Part shown: piece by piece, positions 8,215-15,023 of the stretch
Position numbering within the stretch: the stretch's first letter is position 1
Layout: each line of letters opens with the position of its first letter
Virus record (IMG/VR): IMGVR_UViG_3300000553_000365
Span: 1-22,349 of that record
DNA from: a virus
DNA: 22,349 nucleotides
Reading direction: 5' to 3' (one strand)
Translations under genes and position numbers: made by a program
Notes under the pieces: model-generated
Seen by the model: only the letters and a program-made list of their open reading frames with translations
The model's database searches: none
Told to the model about the DNA's origin: nothing

Positions 8215-8632
8215 AGTAGAAGTTGATGAGGATAAACTCCGTAGATCAAAAGGCATAGATGTAGGAGAAGAAAATGAGTATGAGGAAAGTATAGAGAGTC
8301 TTATTCTTGGTGAAATGGGTTGGGTTGATGATTCAGGTATTTATGTCAGAAAAATAAGAGAGATATCTGCAAAAGAAGATATTAAAACAGTATGGGATTT
8401 TGTAACTGCTTATTTTCCTAACTATTACAATAGTGATTTGATTGCTCTTGCTAATGATTTACAAAAAATAATTGACGAAGAAGCAGAGTCAGAAAGTGAT
8501 GCTCATAATTATTTTGTCAATGAATGTAATGAGAATATGGTAACAGCAAAAGAGCACTATGAAGAAACCCATCGAAGAATCTATGAAATGGCTATTGGTG
8601 GATATTTACAATCACTAAAAAATAACGGTTAA
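8195..8632 (+). CDS. Acidic protein of unknown function
   Basis: The 145-residue product begins with a beta-like segment (MVKYLIEVEVDED), continues with ILGEMGWVDDSGIYV, a pattern seen in small phage proteins with a short N-terminal alpha/beta unit, and ends in a helical acidic half (KIIDEEAESESDAH, ENMVTAKEHYEETHRRIYEM). It is markedly acidic. Start and stop overlap both neighbours (the stop shares its last A with the next ATG, TAATG), so translation is probably coupled. Family unknown. Confidence 0.68.
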   Translation: MVKYLIEVEVDEDKLRRSKGIDVGEENEYEESIESLILGEMGWVDDSGIYVRKIREISAKEDIKTVWDFVTAYFPNYYNSDLIALANDLQKIIDEEAESESDAHNYFVNECNENMVTAKEHYEETHRRIYEMAIGGYLQSLKNNG

Positions 8633-8904
8633 TGAAAGTATATCATGAAATAGATGTTGATGGTTTGAGCACAATTCTTGCAGAAGAAGCATGGAAAGAA
8701 GAAACAGCTAATACTACAGATGAAGACCTGTATGACATAGTTGCTGATAGTTCAGGTGAAGTTAAGAAAGAAGTAAAAGGTTTTTGGGCAAATGAGTTCT
8801 TTAATTTAAAGGAAACTTATCTTTATCTAATTGCACAGTATAAAAAACCGGAAGATGGAATTAGCAAAGAAAGAGGAGTTGATCAGCAAGGAGTTTCTAT
8901 TTAG
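8632..8904 (+). CDS. Small acidic protein upstream of primase
   Basis: 90-residue product overlapping the upstream gene by one base (TAATG) and the primase gene by 50 bases. It is helical and acidic, with FWANEFFNLKETYLYLIAQYKKPED near the C-terminal half. It ends in tandem TAG TAG codons. No family is recognised; it may be translationally coupled to primase. Confidence 0.65.
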   Translation: MKVYHEIDVDGLSTILAEEAWKEETANTTDEDLYDIVADSSGEVKKEVKGFWANEFFNLKETYLYLIAQYKKPEDGISKERGVDQQGVSI

Positions 8905-9835
8905 TAGAATTTCTGATTATGATGTTTACAAATATTACATTGGTGATTTTACTATTGGACAAGTAAGAAAGAGTCCGTTTCGTAAAGATAATAATCCTTC
9001 TTTTAGTATCTATATGAAAAATGGTAAACTGCAACATAATGACTTTGCAGATGACCGGTATAGAGGTGATTGTATTGATCTTGTACAGCAGTTGTTTAAC
9101 CTTGATACAAAGAAAGCAACACAAAAGATTGCCAAGGATTTTGGCATAGCTGAAGGGAAGGATGAGTCGGCAAGAATAACATCTCAGTACACTAAGCCAT
9201 TTATAGACCAAAAAAGACACTCATTTATCCAGGTAAGTACAAGAGCCTGGAAAAAAGATGATGCTGCTTATTGGACACAGTTTGGTATCAGTAAAGAGCA
9301 ATTAAAAGCTGAGGAAGTATACCCATTAAAGGAGGTATTTATTAACCGTAAAAAAGTACGTACTGATAAAGATGAACTTTTTTATGCTTACCGATATGAA
9401 GAAGGATTTAAGATATACTTTCCTAATAGACCTAAAGGTGAAAGATGGTTTAGCAATATACCATTGACAAAAGTGGAGAATATAAAAATTCTTGATGAAT
9501 ACAATCCTTCAGTAGTTCTTTTGACAAAAAGCAAAAAGGACCGTTTGGTTTTATCAAAGTATTTTCCTTATGTACTTAATGTACAAAACGAAACGAGATC
9601 ATGCTTTACACCAGGGTTTGTAGAAAAATTGAAGGACAGAATTGTCTGGATCAATTATGATAGTGATGAAGCGGGTGTAAAGAATTGCATAAGAATAACA
9701 ACAGAGTTTGGTTACAGGTATATTAATGTACCTAAAGTGTATTTAGAAGAAGGTATTAAGGACTTCGCAGATTTATTTCGTGCTCATGGTGAAGAAGCAG
9801 TAATTAATTCATTAAAAGAAAAAGGACTTTTATGA
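8855..9835 (+). CDS. DnaG-like DNA primase without zinc-binding cysteines
   Basis: Synthesises RNA primers at the phage fork. The 326-residue product begins with a region equivalent to the CHC2 zinc module (SPFRKDNNPSFSIY, about residues 41-54; YRGDCIDLVQQLF), but the cysteine/histidine ligands are missing. A TOPRIM domain follows: LLTKSKKDR (T224-K-S226), a VQNET segment, and NYDSDEAG with D269, D271 and G274, the metal-binding DxD. I chose ATG 8855 over the in-frame TTG at 8831 because an ATG gives a complete domain with less overlap. The last four bases (ATGA) contain the next start. Confidence 0.82.
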   Translation: MELAKKEELISKEFLFSRISDYDVYKYYIGDFTIGQVRKSPFRKDNNPSFSIYMKNGKLQHNDFADDRYRGDCIDLVQQLFNLDTKKATQKIAKDFGIAEGKDESARITSQYTKPFIDQKRHSFIQVSTRAWKKDDAAYWTQFGISKEQLKAEEVYPLKEVFINRKKVRTDKDELFYAYRYEEGFKIYFPNRPKGERWFSNIPLTKVENIKILDEYNPSVVLLTKSKKDRLVLSKYFPYVLNVQNETRSCFTPGFVEKLKDRIVWINYDSDEAGVKNCIRITTEFGYRYINVPKVYLEEGIKDFADLFRAHGEEAVINSLKEKGLL

Positions 9836-10059
9836 TAAAATATAGAGGTATAGAATATCCTACTAGAGAGTTGGATATGGGAGAACCGGAAGGAATTGTA
9901 ACATTTGCTCCAACTGCATTGCAAGATCAATTTCTTGACATGGAGGAAGTAAGAGATGATGCAGTACATCTTGATGAACAGATATTCTTTTATCTTAACA
10001 AAAAAGAGTGGGATATGGACGATCAAACATTAATAACTTATTTAAAACCAACCCTATAA
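9832..10059 (+). CDS. Small conserved phage protein of unknown function
   Basis: 75-residue product starting inside the primase stop (ATGA) and ending on the next start (TAATG). It has the pattern MIKYRGIEYPTRELDM, then an acidic, aromatic second half (HLDEQIFFYLNKKEWDMDDQTLITYL). I recall similar small proteins, with a K-Y-G-EYPTR start and an acidic tail, from other gut and Bacteroides phages, of unknown role. This recollection is not a database result. Confidence 0.68.
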   Translation: MIKYRGIEYPTRELDMGEPEGIVTFAPTALQDQFLDMEEVRDDAVHLDEQIFFYLNKKEWDMDDQTLITYLKPTL

Positions 10060-10241
10060 TGGAAAAGAAGAAGTATAACCTTGGATACAACAGGTACATG
10101 AATCAAGTAATTGTTTACAGCACTCCCCAAGATGCTGAAAGAGGTGGTGGTTGGTGGAAAGTAATTGAAACATATACTTTAGAAGAAGCTAAAAGACAAT
10201 TACTTATAGAATATAGAGAAGCTCACACAGAAAACGAATAG
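10059..10241 (+). CDS. Small protein of unknown function
   Basis: 60-residue product. I chose ATG 10059, which overlaps the previous stop by one base (TAATG), over an in-frame ATG at 10008 inside the upstream gene. The sequence has a beta-like central part (NQVIVYS, GGGWWKVIETYTLEEAKRQLL) and a helical end. The VYS-xxDAERGGGWWKVIETYTLEEAK arrangement looks like a compact alpha/beta fold. Family unknown. Confidence 0.62.
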   Translation: MEKKKYNLGYNRYMNQVIVYSTPQDAERGGGWWKVIETYTLEEAKRQLLIEYREAHTENE

Positions 10242-10243
10242 TT

Positions 10244-10477
10244 ATGGCAACGTATGATATTACTTGGAGTATCACTGAAGAAGTTGATGATGATAATTTT
10301 TCTTCAGAAGAAGAGAAAATGATAGCTGCTGTACAACAGGCTTTTTCACGTTTACAAGCACATGGTAATGATTGGTTCTGGAAAGTAGCAAACCAGAAAA
10401 CAAAACAGGAATTTGAAATAGACTTTGAATTTGCTACATCTGATCAAGGTCCTGAAATAATTCAAACAAAATTGTGA
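10244..10477 (+). CDS. Small acidic protein of unknown function
   Basis: 77-residue product with beta-like start (MATYDITWSITEEVDDD), a helix (EEEKMIAAVQQAFSRL) and a final beta-like acidic part (FEIDFEFATSDQGPEII). It starts two bases after the previous stop and its TGA overlaps the next ATG (TGATG). No family is recognised. Confidence 0.62.
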   Translation: MATYDITWSITEEVDDDNFSSEEEKMIAAVQQAFSRLQAHGNDWFWKVANQKTKQEFEIDFEFATSDQGPEIIQTKL

Positions 10478-10737
10478 TGGGAAAGTTTTTACCGATAAGA
10501 GTAACAGTTAACGATGAGAAGAATAAAGTCGTTAACATAGAGAATAAAGATGGTAGAGTCTGGATTAGAGTAGGGGACAAGAATACCGGCGTTGATATCT
10601 GCATTGCACAATCAGATGATGGTCTTGGTTTAGCCATTGATGCCTGGGATGCAAAAACATGTGAGCAGCATTTAGGAACAATGGCTGTATGGTTTGACGA
10701 TATAAATCAAGAGGAGGAAACAGAAGATGTACAGTGA
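10477..10737 (+). CDS. Small protein of unknown function, predicted beta-rich
   Basis: 86-residue product starting in the upstream TGATG; the GTG three bases earlier is less likely. Beta-like strands alternate through FLPIRVTVNDEKNKVVNIENK, then GVDICIAQSDDGLGLAIDAWD and an acidic tail. It overlaps the next gene by 11 bases. I recognise no family. Confidence 0.62.
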   Translation: MGKFLPIRVTVNDEKNKVVNIENKDGRVWIRVGDKNTGVDICIAQSDDGLGLAIDAWDAKTCEQHLGTMAVWFDDINQEEETEDVQ

Positions 10738-11080
10738 TTTGAAAGAGAGAATAGATGAAATTTATGTTCGTTTTACAGAAGAATTACCTGATCCTACATC
10801 AGTCTGTCTTTTTATGAAAGACATTCAAATAATTATTGATGAGTACGAGCAGAAGTTTAAGGGGTGCGTTTGTTGGTCTGCAGAGGACTTTATTACAAGG
10901 GCTCAAGAAAGATTCGGTTTTACTGATTACAAGGAAGATGATGCACAAGCTGACCTTGAGGAGATGATAGATAATCATGATTGTAACTATGGTATTACCT
11001 GGGATACACTTGATTACTATATAGAAAGAAGGTTGCCCGATGATTGGGAAATTCCTGAAGAAAATGATGATGACCTATGA
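10727..11080 (+). CDS. Acidic protein of unknown function
   Basis: 117-residue, strongly acidic product. The N-terminal half is helical (DLKERIDEIYVRFTEEL, DIQIIIDEYEQKF). A CVCW pair of cysteines lies near residues 46-49, and the C-terminus is very acidic (EIPEENDDDL). It shares four bases (ATGA) with the next gene. High acidity and small size resemble DNA-mimic or protein-inhibitor proteins of phages, but there is no sequence evidence for a target. Confidence 0.65.
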   Translation: MYSDLKERIDEIYVRFTEELPDPTSVCLFMKDIQIIIDEYEQKFKGCVCWSAEDFITRAQERFGFTDYKEDDAQADLEEMIDNHDCNYGITWDTLDYYIERRLPDDWEIPEENDDDL

Positions 11081-11298
11081 GTTTTTACGGAGATGATAAG
11101 CACAATGAGAATATGGAAATATTTGAGGAAGATAGTGAAGATAAGTTTGCAGTAGATATTCCTCATGTAGGTAGAATAGATAGTGGTGAATGGACAAATT
11201 TAGCAACATTCAAAACTAAAGAAGAAGCCATTAAATGGGCAATGGAGAAGTTGGGAGCAGATTCTGAAGGACGTATCTGCGTAATTAGTTCATTTTAA
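11077..11298 (+). CDS. Small acidic protein of unknown function
   Basis: 73-residue product: acidic N-terminal half (MEIFEEDSEDKFAVDI), then WTNLATFKTKEEAIKWAMEKLGAD, a beta-hairpin and helix pattern. That second part, with a TFKTKEEAIKWAxEKLG segment, is common in small phage proteins. It is the last gene of the 7455-11298 set before the DUF932-like gene, which begins 12 bases after its stop. Confidence 0.65.
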   Translation: MSFYGDDKHNENMEIFEEDSEDKFAVDIPHVGRIDSGEWTNLATFKTKEEAIKWAMEKLGADSEGRICVISSF

Positions 11299-11310
11299 TA
11301 AATAAAAAGT

Positions 11311-11636
11311 ATGGAAAACAATATAGCAATAAATGCAATAGCTGATGTACAATCAACTAAGGAGTTTTTAAAAGCAGTACCAGTACCTGCAATAACGAGC
11401 TACTATAAACCAATCTCACATAGTCAACTAATGGACTTGACATTAGAGAGCATAGATAAGTGTGGATTCTTATTAAGAAGTGAGCATTATACCCAAAATG
11501 CAGGTGGTATGAAAGCTAATGGTAAATACCATCTTGATTACGGCAATGATCCAGATATGTCAATAATGATAGCATGGCAGAATAGCTATAATAAGACATT
11601 GAGTATGAAGTTTGCAATTGGGGGCCACGTTTTCAT
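11311..11636 (+). CDS. DUF932-like protein, exon 1
   Basis: First exon (326 nt, residues 1-108 plus two bases of codon 109) of a DUF932-family protein, a family of unknown function common in phages and plasmids. Typical features are the IAWQNSYNKTLSMKFAIGGHVFI segment with the N-S-x-x-K-S pattern and the beta-rich hydrophobic stretch. Without splicing the frame would end at the TGA 11638-11640, giving a truncated protein. The exon end is set by the P1 helix of the intron. Spliced length is 248 residues. Confidence 0.8.
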
Positions 11637-11932
11637 TTGATTTGCAAGTGACCTTATACAGTAATGTATATTGAATAACCCTGTTAATTGCTGGAAACCT
11701 AAATCGAGAGATATGGCAATCAGCATCCAAGCCTTGTACAATAACAAGGAAGGTTCAGAGACTATCGAAACTACAACTGAAATATGTTGGAAAGGAGTAG
11801 AGTACGCTTCAAGTGAAGTGGAAATGCAGGGGATCCAGAAATGGATCGTGATATAGTCCGATCTTAATAGAAATATTAAGCTATTGTGTAAACCACAATG
11901 CCTTATGAATAACGAACATAAGGAAACTAAAG
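11637..11932 (+). ncRNA. ORF-less group I intron in the DUF932-like gene
   Basis: 296-nt intron. P1: bases 11633-11639 (TCATTTG) pair with 11645-11651 (CAAGTGA), seven pairs with the U-G at 11636/11648, exactly at the splice site. The core has CAATCAGCATCCAAGC (11718-11733) and GGTTCAGAGACTA, whose P7 strand GACTA (11760-11764) pairs with TAGTC 11854-11858. P9 is a 7-bp stem with a GAAA tetraloop (11863-11880), followed by hairpins near 11883-11899 and 11901-11923. The last base is G11932. Joining 11636 to 11933 gives GHVFICENGMVKGD in frame. There is no credible ORF inside. Confidence 0.9.
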
Positions 11933-12353
11933 TTGCGAAAATGGAATGGTGAAAGGGGATATTGGTGCATTTAAAAGCAAACATCAGGGAGATATACAGG
12001 TTGTAACACCTAAAATCCTTACTGAGTATATCTGCAATGCAGGAGAGACTTTTGAGAAGATGGTTATAGAGAAGAAGAGGATGATGGAGATAGAAGTAAG
12101 CAAGAAGACTACTGCAGAGCTATTGGGAAGGATGTATATTGAAGAAGGTATCATTACCAGTACACAGTTGAATATAATTAAGAATGAGTTAAAAACTCCT
12201 ACTTTTAATTATGGTCATCCTGATAGTTTGTGGGAGTTGTATAATTATACAACTTTCTCGCTTAAGAGTGCAAATCCTACATTTTGGTTACAGCAGCAAA
12301 TTGATAACCACCAATTCTTTACACAGGAATATGGTATAGCAGAAACAGTATAA
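11933..12353 (+). CDS. DUF932-like protein, exon 2
   Basis: Second exon (421 nt) completing codon 109 and continuing to residue 248. It opens with the conserved CENGMVKGDIGAFKSKHQGD segment; in DUF932 proteins a V-C-x-N-(G/L) and a K-H-x-G/T follow the hydrophobic strand, matching this. The rest is helical (EMIEKKRMMEIEVSKKT, LLGRMYIEEGII) and ends with a TFWLQQQIDNHQFF-like region. The ATG at 11946 is internal. A terminator follows 15 bases after the stop. Function is unknown; some relatives occur beside recombination genes. Confidence 0.8.
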
Positions 12354-12368
12354 TTATTATTAACTTAT

Positions 12369-12402
12369 AAATAGGGGAATTAATTGTTCCCCTATTTTAT
12401 TT
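12369..12402 (+). terminator. Rho-independent terminator after the DUF932-like gene
   Basis: Perfect 11-bp stem AAATAGGGGAA (12369-12379) with TTCCCCTATTT (12387-12397), 7-nt loop, then TATTT. It ends the 11311-12353 transcript. The following 110 bases before the next gene hold no recognisable element. Confidence 0.85.
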
Positions 12403-12512
12403 AAAACAAAGCAGAATACCCGGGAGCTCGTAGTTCAGATACAACCTATAGTAGATAAGGTAAATTGTCTGATTACTAATGAAAACAAATGTGTAGATAA
12501 ATTATAAATATT

Positions 12513-13358
12513 ATGCAAGTAACAGATAAGATTCGGTCACAAATGGGTTCTTGGGTTGAACTTTTTACACCATTTATTCAATCAGAACAATGGGATAAAA
12601 TCTTTACTACGTTGAAGACCTTGAGCATGAACAAGAGGATAGTTATCCCAAAGTCATCGGACGTGTTTAAGTCTTTTGAGTTATGTGATAGACATAAAGT
12701 GAAAGCTGTAATCATACTCATGGATCCGTATCCTTCTACTACAAAAGAAGGAGAAATTATAGCAGATGGTGTACCAATGTCTTGTAAAGGTAAGAGCAGA
12801 TTACAACCAACACTGGAACAGTGGTATGGTGGCATAGAAGAAGATTGTGGCGGTACAGGTGAATCAGTTATAGGTTTTATCCCAGATATGGATAGAAGCG
12901 GTGATATTGATTTCCTGCTTACTGAAGAAGGTGTACTATTATTAAACAGTTGTTTAACTTGTGAGTTAAATAAACCTGGCTCACATGTCGAATTATGGAC
13001 ACCTTTTATGAAATTCTTTATTGAGGAAATAGTGAGTAATTACTATAAAGGTTTACCTATAGTATTGTGTGGTGCACAAGCACAGAAGCTGGAAAAGTTT
13101 ATCAATCCAATGTTACACTATGTAAAAAAGATTGAGCACCCGGTAGCTGCCAGTTACAGCAATAGAGTATGGGATCATCAAAGTGTATTTAAATGGATTA
13201 ACAATATTTTATCAGCCAATAATGGTGCAGATTATGTTATCCGTTGGTACAGAACTGTAGAAGAATGTAAAACACAATGCGAAAAACCAAAATTATTGAA
13301 CACAAACAAGGAACCACTGAAAAGTGCAGAGGAGTTGCAATTACCTTGGAAGGATTAG
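12513..13358 (+). CDS. Uracil-DNA glycosylase (family 1-like)
   Basis: Removes uracil from DNA by base excision. In the 281-residue product the water-activating loop reads M70-D71-P-Y-P74 where UNG has QDPYH: the catalytic aspartate is kept, while the preceding glutamine is methionine and the final histidine is proline. The uracil-binding motif LLLNSCLT (N145) is intact. The leucine loop reads H209-P-V-A-A where UNG has HPSPLS, so the catalytic histidine is kept. GSHVELWTPF matches the SH-x-GW-x-F segment. The C-terminal 50 residues extend beyond the usual core. The ATG follows an AT-rich leader, and a terminator precedes it upstream. Confidence 0.85.
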   Translation: MQVTDKIRSQMGSWVELFTPFIQSEQWDKIFTTLKTLSMNKRIVIPKSSDVFKSFELCDRHKVKAVIILMDPYPSTTKEGEIIADGVPMSCKGKSRLQPTLEQWYGGIEEDCGGTGESVIGFIPDMDRSGDIDFLLTEEGVLLLNSCLTCELNKPGSHVELWTPFMKFFIEEIVSNYYKGLPIVLCGAQAQKLEKFINPMLHYVKKIEHPVAASYSNRVWDHQSVFKWINNILSANNGADYVIRWYRTVEECKTQCEKPKLLNTNKEPLKSAEELQLPWKD

Positions 13359-13480
13359 AACATCTTCCGGAGAAACAGTTAGATAAACTAATAAAAGAAG
13401 AACCCTATATGACTATCAAGGATTATAGGGTTTTTCTATTAGAACTTAATAACATTAAAAAATCAACAGAAAATGAGTAA
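13277..13480 (+). CDS. Possible small protein overlapping the end of the UDG gene
   Basis: 67-residue frame that begins 82 bases inside the glycosylase gene and ends eight bases into the next one. Past the UDG stop it reads like a helical protein (LPEKQLDKLIKEEPYM, YRVFLLELNNIKK). Against it: the large overlap, and a strong terminator-like hairpin (13396-13437) inside the frame. A shorter form could start at ATG 13409. It is listed as uncertain. Confidence 0.35.
   Translation: MRKTKIIEHKQGTTEKCRGVAITLEGLEHLPEKQLDKLIKEEPYMTIKDYRVFLLELNNIKKSTENE
13396..13437 (+). terminator. Terminator-like hairpin after UDG
   Basis: A 9-bp perfect stem AACCCTATA (13401-13409) with TATAGGGTT (13424-13432) extends through a G-T pair and A-T pairs to 14 bp (13396-13409 with 13424-13437). 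The loop is 14 nt and the 3' arm ends in TTTTTCT. It lies 38 bases after the UDG stop, and the following 30 bases look like a normal A-rich leader to the next ATG, so a transcription end after UDG is plausible. Confidence 0.55.
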
Positions 13481-13688
13481 AAAATTGTATCAAATTGTAG
13501 ATCCAGATGGTGAACCAATGGGATTAATTTATACAACAGCAGATGAAGATGTTGTAAAATCTACATGGGAAGAAATTTATTCTCAAGATGAACCAGACGA
13601 TAGTTCTTATGCAGATATGCTGGAAGAAAAACTTTCTGAAAACTACGAAACAGAGAGAATATTTATTGAAGAAACAATTTATCCATAA
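13473..13688 (+). CDS. Small acidic protein of unknown function
   Basis: 71-residue product. It begins with a beta-like motif (LYQIVDPDGEPMGLIYTTADEDV) resembling small phage proteins that carry a D-x-x-GE-PxGxIYTT start, then an acidic helical part (WEEIYSQDEPDD, MLEEKLSENYETERIF). The start follows an A-rich leader; the stop overlaps the next ATG by one base (TAATG). Confidence 0.65.
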   Translation: MSKKLYQIVDPDGEPMGLIYTTADEDVVKSTWEEIYSQDEPDDSSYADMLEEKLSENYETERIFIEETIYP

Positions 13689-14146
13689 TGGAACAGAAAA
13701 AAATGATCATTGATGACTTTGAAAAGAAGTATACACTGGTAAAAAACCACCTTGATAAGCATGCATCTTTTGATGGGTGTATGTTTGAGACACATGGTGA
13801 AGAACTTGAGTATGTACTTGAACAAGTAAAAGGAAATAAAGTATGGACAGTTATTGATTGTAGTGGTTGGTATGGTATAACAGCAGGTTATCACTGGGTA
13901 AATCGTTTAGGATATTTAATTACCGAAGAAAGTTGGATGGATGATAGTGAAGAATATGTTATATCTAATGAAGGACCAGTAAATGATTGGTTTTTTGATC
14001 TTAGTGTAGAAGAGCAGAAAAGTTTGTTTCCTGATTTAAAAATAGATGATTGCAAAGACCTTGAGGATCAGCTTGAAGATGCATGGCATGACAACTGTGT
14101 TGATGAGAAAGAAGAAATTATGGAAAAATTTAAAACCGATAAATAA
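13688..14146 (+). CDS. Acidic protein of unknown function
   Basis: 152-residue product. Middle part about residues 50-95 is aromatic: VWTVIDCSGWYGITAGYHWVNRLGYLITEESW. A segment with YHxVNRLGYLITEESW is found in several small phage proteins I recall, of unknown function. The C-terminal 50 residues are strongly acidic (LKIDDCKDLEDQLEDAW). It starts on the previous stop and ends on the next ATG (both TAATG), so it sits in a tightly coupled run. Confidence 0.66.
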   Translation: MEQKKMIIDDFEKKYTLVKNHLDKHASFDGCMFETHGEELEYVLEQVKGNKVWTVIDCSGWYGITAGYHWVNRLGYLITEESWMDDSEEYVISNEGPVNDWFFDLSVEEQKSLFPDLKIDDCKDLEDQLEDAWHDNCVDEKEEIMEKFKTDK

Positions 14147-14307
14147 TGAAACAAGAAATCGAAAAGAAGATCAAGTATTGGACAGCACAAGAAAGAAAGT
14201 TTATGAAGTTGTTTATACAAGATAACAAAAGATCTACCAGAGATCAGGTAATCAAGATACAAGAAAGATTAGCAGTTTACGAAGAGATCTTAACATTAAT
14301 AAAATAG
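14146..14307 (+). CDS. Small basic helical protein
   Basis: 53-residue frame from ATG 14146 (overlapping the upstream TAA by one base) to TAG 14305-14307, two bases before the next start. It is basic, rich in lysine and arginine, with helical patterns KQEIEKKIKYWTAQERKFM and DQVIKIQERLAVYEEILTL. The precise junctions with both neighbours support a real gene; role unknown. Confidence 0.68.
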   Translation: MKQEIEKKIKYWTAQERKFMKLFIQDNKRSTRDQVIKIQERLAVYEEILTLIK

Positions 14308-14309
14308 TT

Positions 14310-15023
14310 ATGAGCCAGGATACAGAAGAGTACAAAGGATATACAATCAACATAGATTATGATGAAGATCCAATGAATCCACGTATTGATTGCGATAATG
14401 CTGCTGTAATGGTATGTTGGCATAGAAGGTATAATCTTGGTGATTTGCAAAATAGCCGTCCCATAAGCAATAAGTACGAAGAGTCAATTGATTTGTTATA
14501 TGAGTTGGCAGGTGTTGATAGAAATGAATACCAAGAGCAGGAGCATGAGAAAACTGGTACATGGGATGATATGACTAGAGATCAGCTTTTTAAATTAATA
14601 GAAGAAAAGGGAACAATTATAAGTTCCCTCTATCTCTATGATCATAGTGGTATTACTATCTCTATGGGTTCTTTTGGTTGTCCGTGGGATTCTGGCCAGA
14701 TTGGTTATATATACATGACCAAAGAAAGTATCGAGAAAGAAGGATGGACACCTGAACAAGCAATGAAATACATGGAAGGTGAGGTAGAAGTTTATGACAA
14801 CTATCTTACAGGTGAAGTGTATAGATTTGAAATTGAAGATTCAGATGGCAATGAAATAGAATCTTGCTCTGGTTGGTATGGGGATGATGGAAAAGAAGAC
14901 ATGATCAAAGAGTGTAAAAGCATAATTGATCATCAAGCAGAAAAGAAACATAAGAGAGATTTATTGTTAGGCATTCAAATAGAATTAGCATTATGGGCAC
15001 AGAAACAAAAACAAAAAGAGTAA
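14310..15023 (+). CDS. Conserved phage protein of unknown function
   Basis: 237-residue product, with two halves. Residues about 1-80: acidic N-terminal part (GYTINIDYDEDPMNPR, DNAAVMVCWHRRYNLGD). Residues about 95-200: the conserved core SSLYLYDHSGITISMGSFGCPWDSGQIGYIYM, then a helical unit with EVEVYDNYLTGEVYRFEIED and SCSGWYGDDG. I recall this core, with its DHSGI-S, CPWDSGQ-G and DxYLTG(E/D)V segments, from many phages and plasmids, always without an assigned role. A 7-bp hairpin AGGGAAC/GTTCCCT (14608-14629) lies in the coding region and may be chance. Confidence 0.72.
   Translation: MSQDTEEYKGYTINIDYDEDPMNPRIDCDNAAVMVCWHRRYNLGDLQNSRPISNKYEESIDLLYELAGVDRNEYQEQEHEKTGTWDDMTRDQLFKLIEEKGTIISSLYLYDHSGITISMGSFGCPWDSGQIGYIYMTKESIEKEGWTPEQAMKYMEGEVEVYDNYLTGEVYRFEIEDSDGNEIESCSGWYGDDGKEDMIKECKSIIDHQAEKKHKRDLLLGIQIELALWAQKQKQKE

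Noticed and set aside
11671-11856. 61-codon frame inside the second intron
   Set aside because: It runs through the conserved ribozyme core (P7 and neighbours), has no homing endonuclease motif, and is explained by the intron structure.
11586-11984. 132-codon frame on the minus strand
   Set aside because: It crosses exon 1, the intron and exon 2 of the DUF932-like gene, and no other gene in the window is on the minus strand.
12415-12490. tRNA-like start (GGGAGCTCGTAGTTCAG) in the gap before UDG
   Set aside because: The beginning resembles an acceptor and D-arm, but no T-arm, no matching 3' acceptor strand and no convincing anticodon stem follow. At most it is a remnant.
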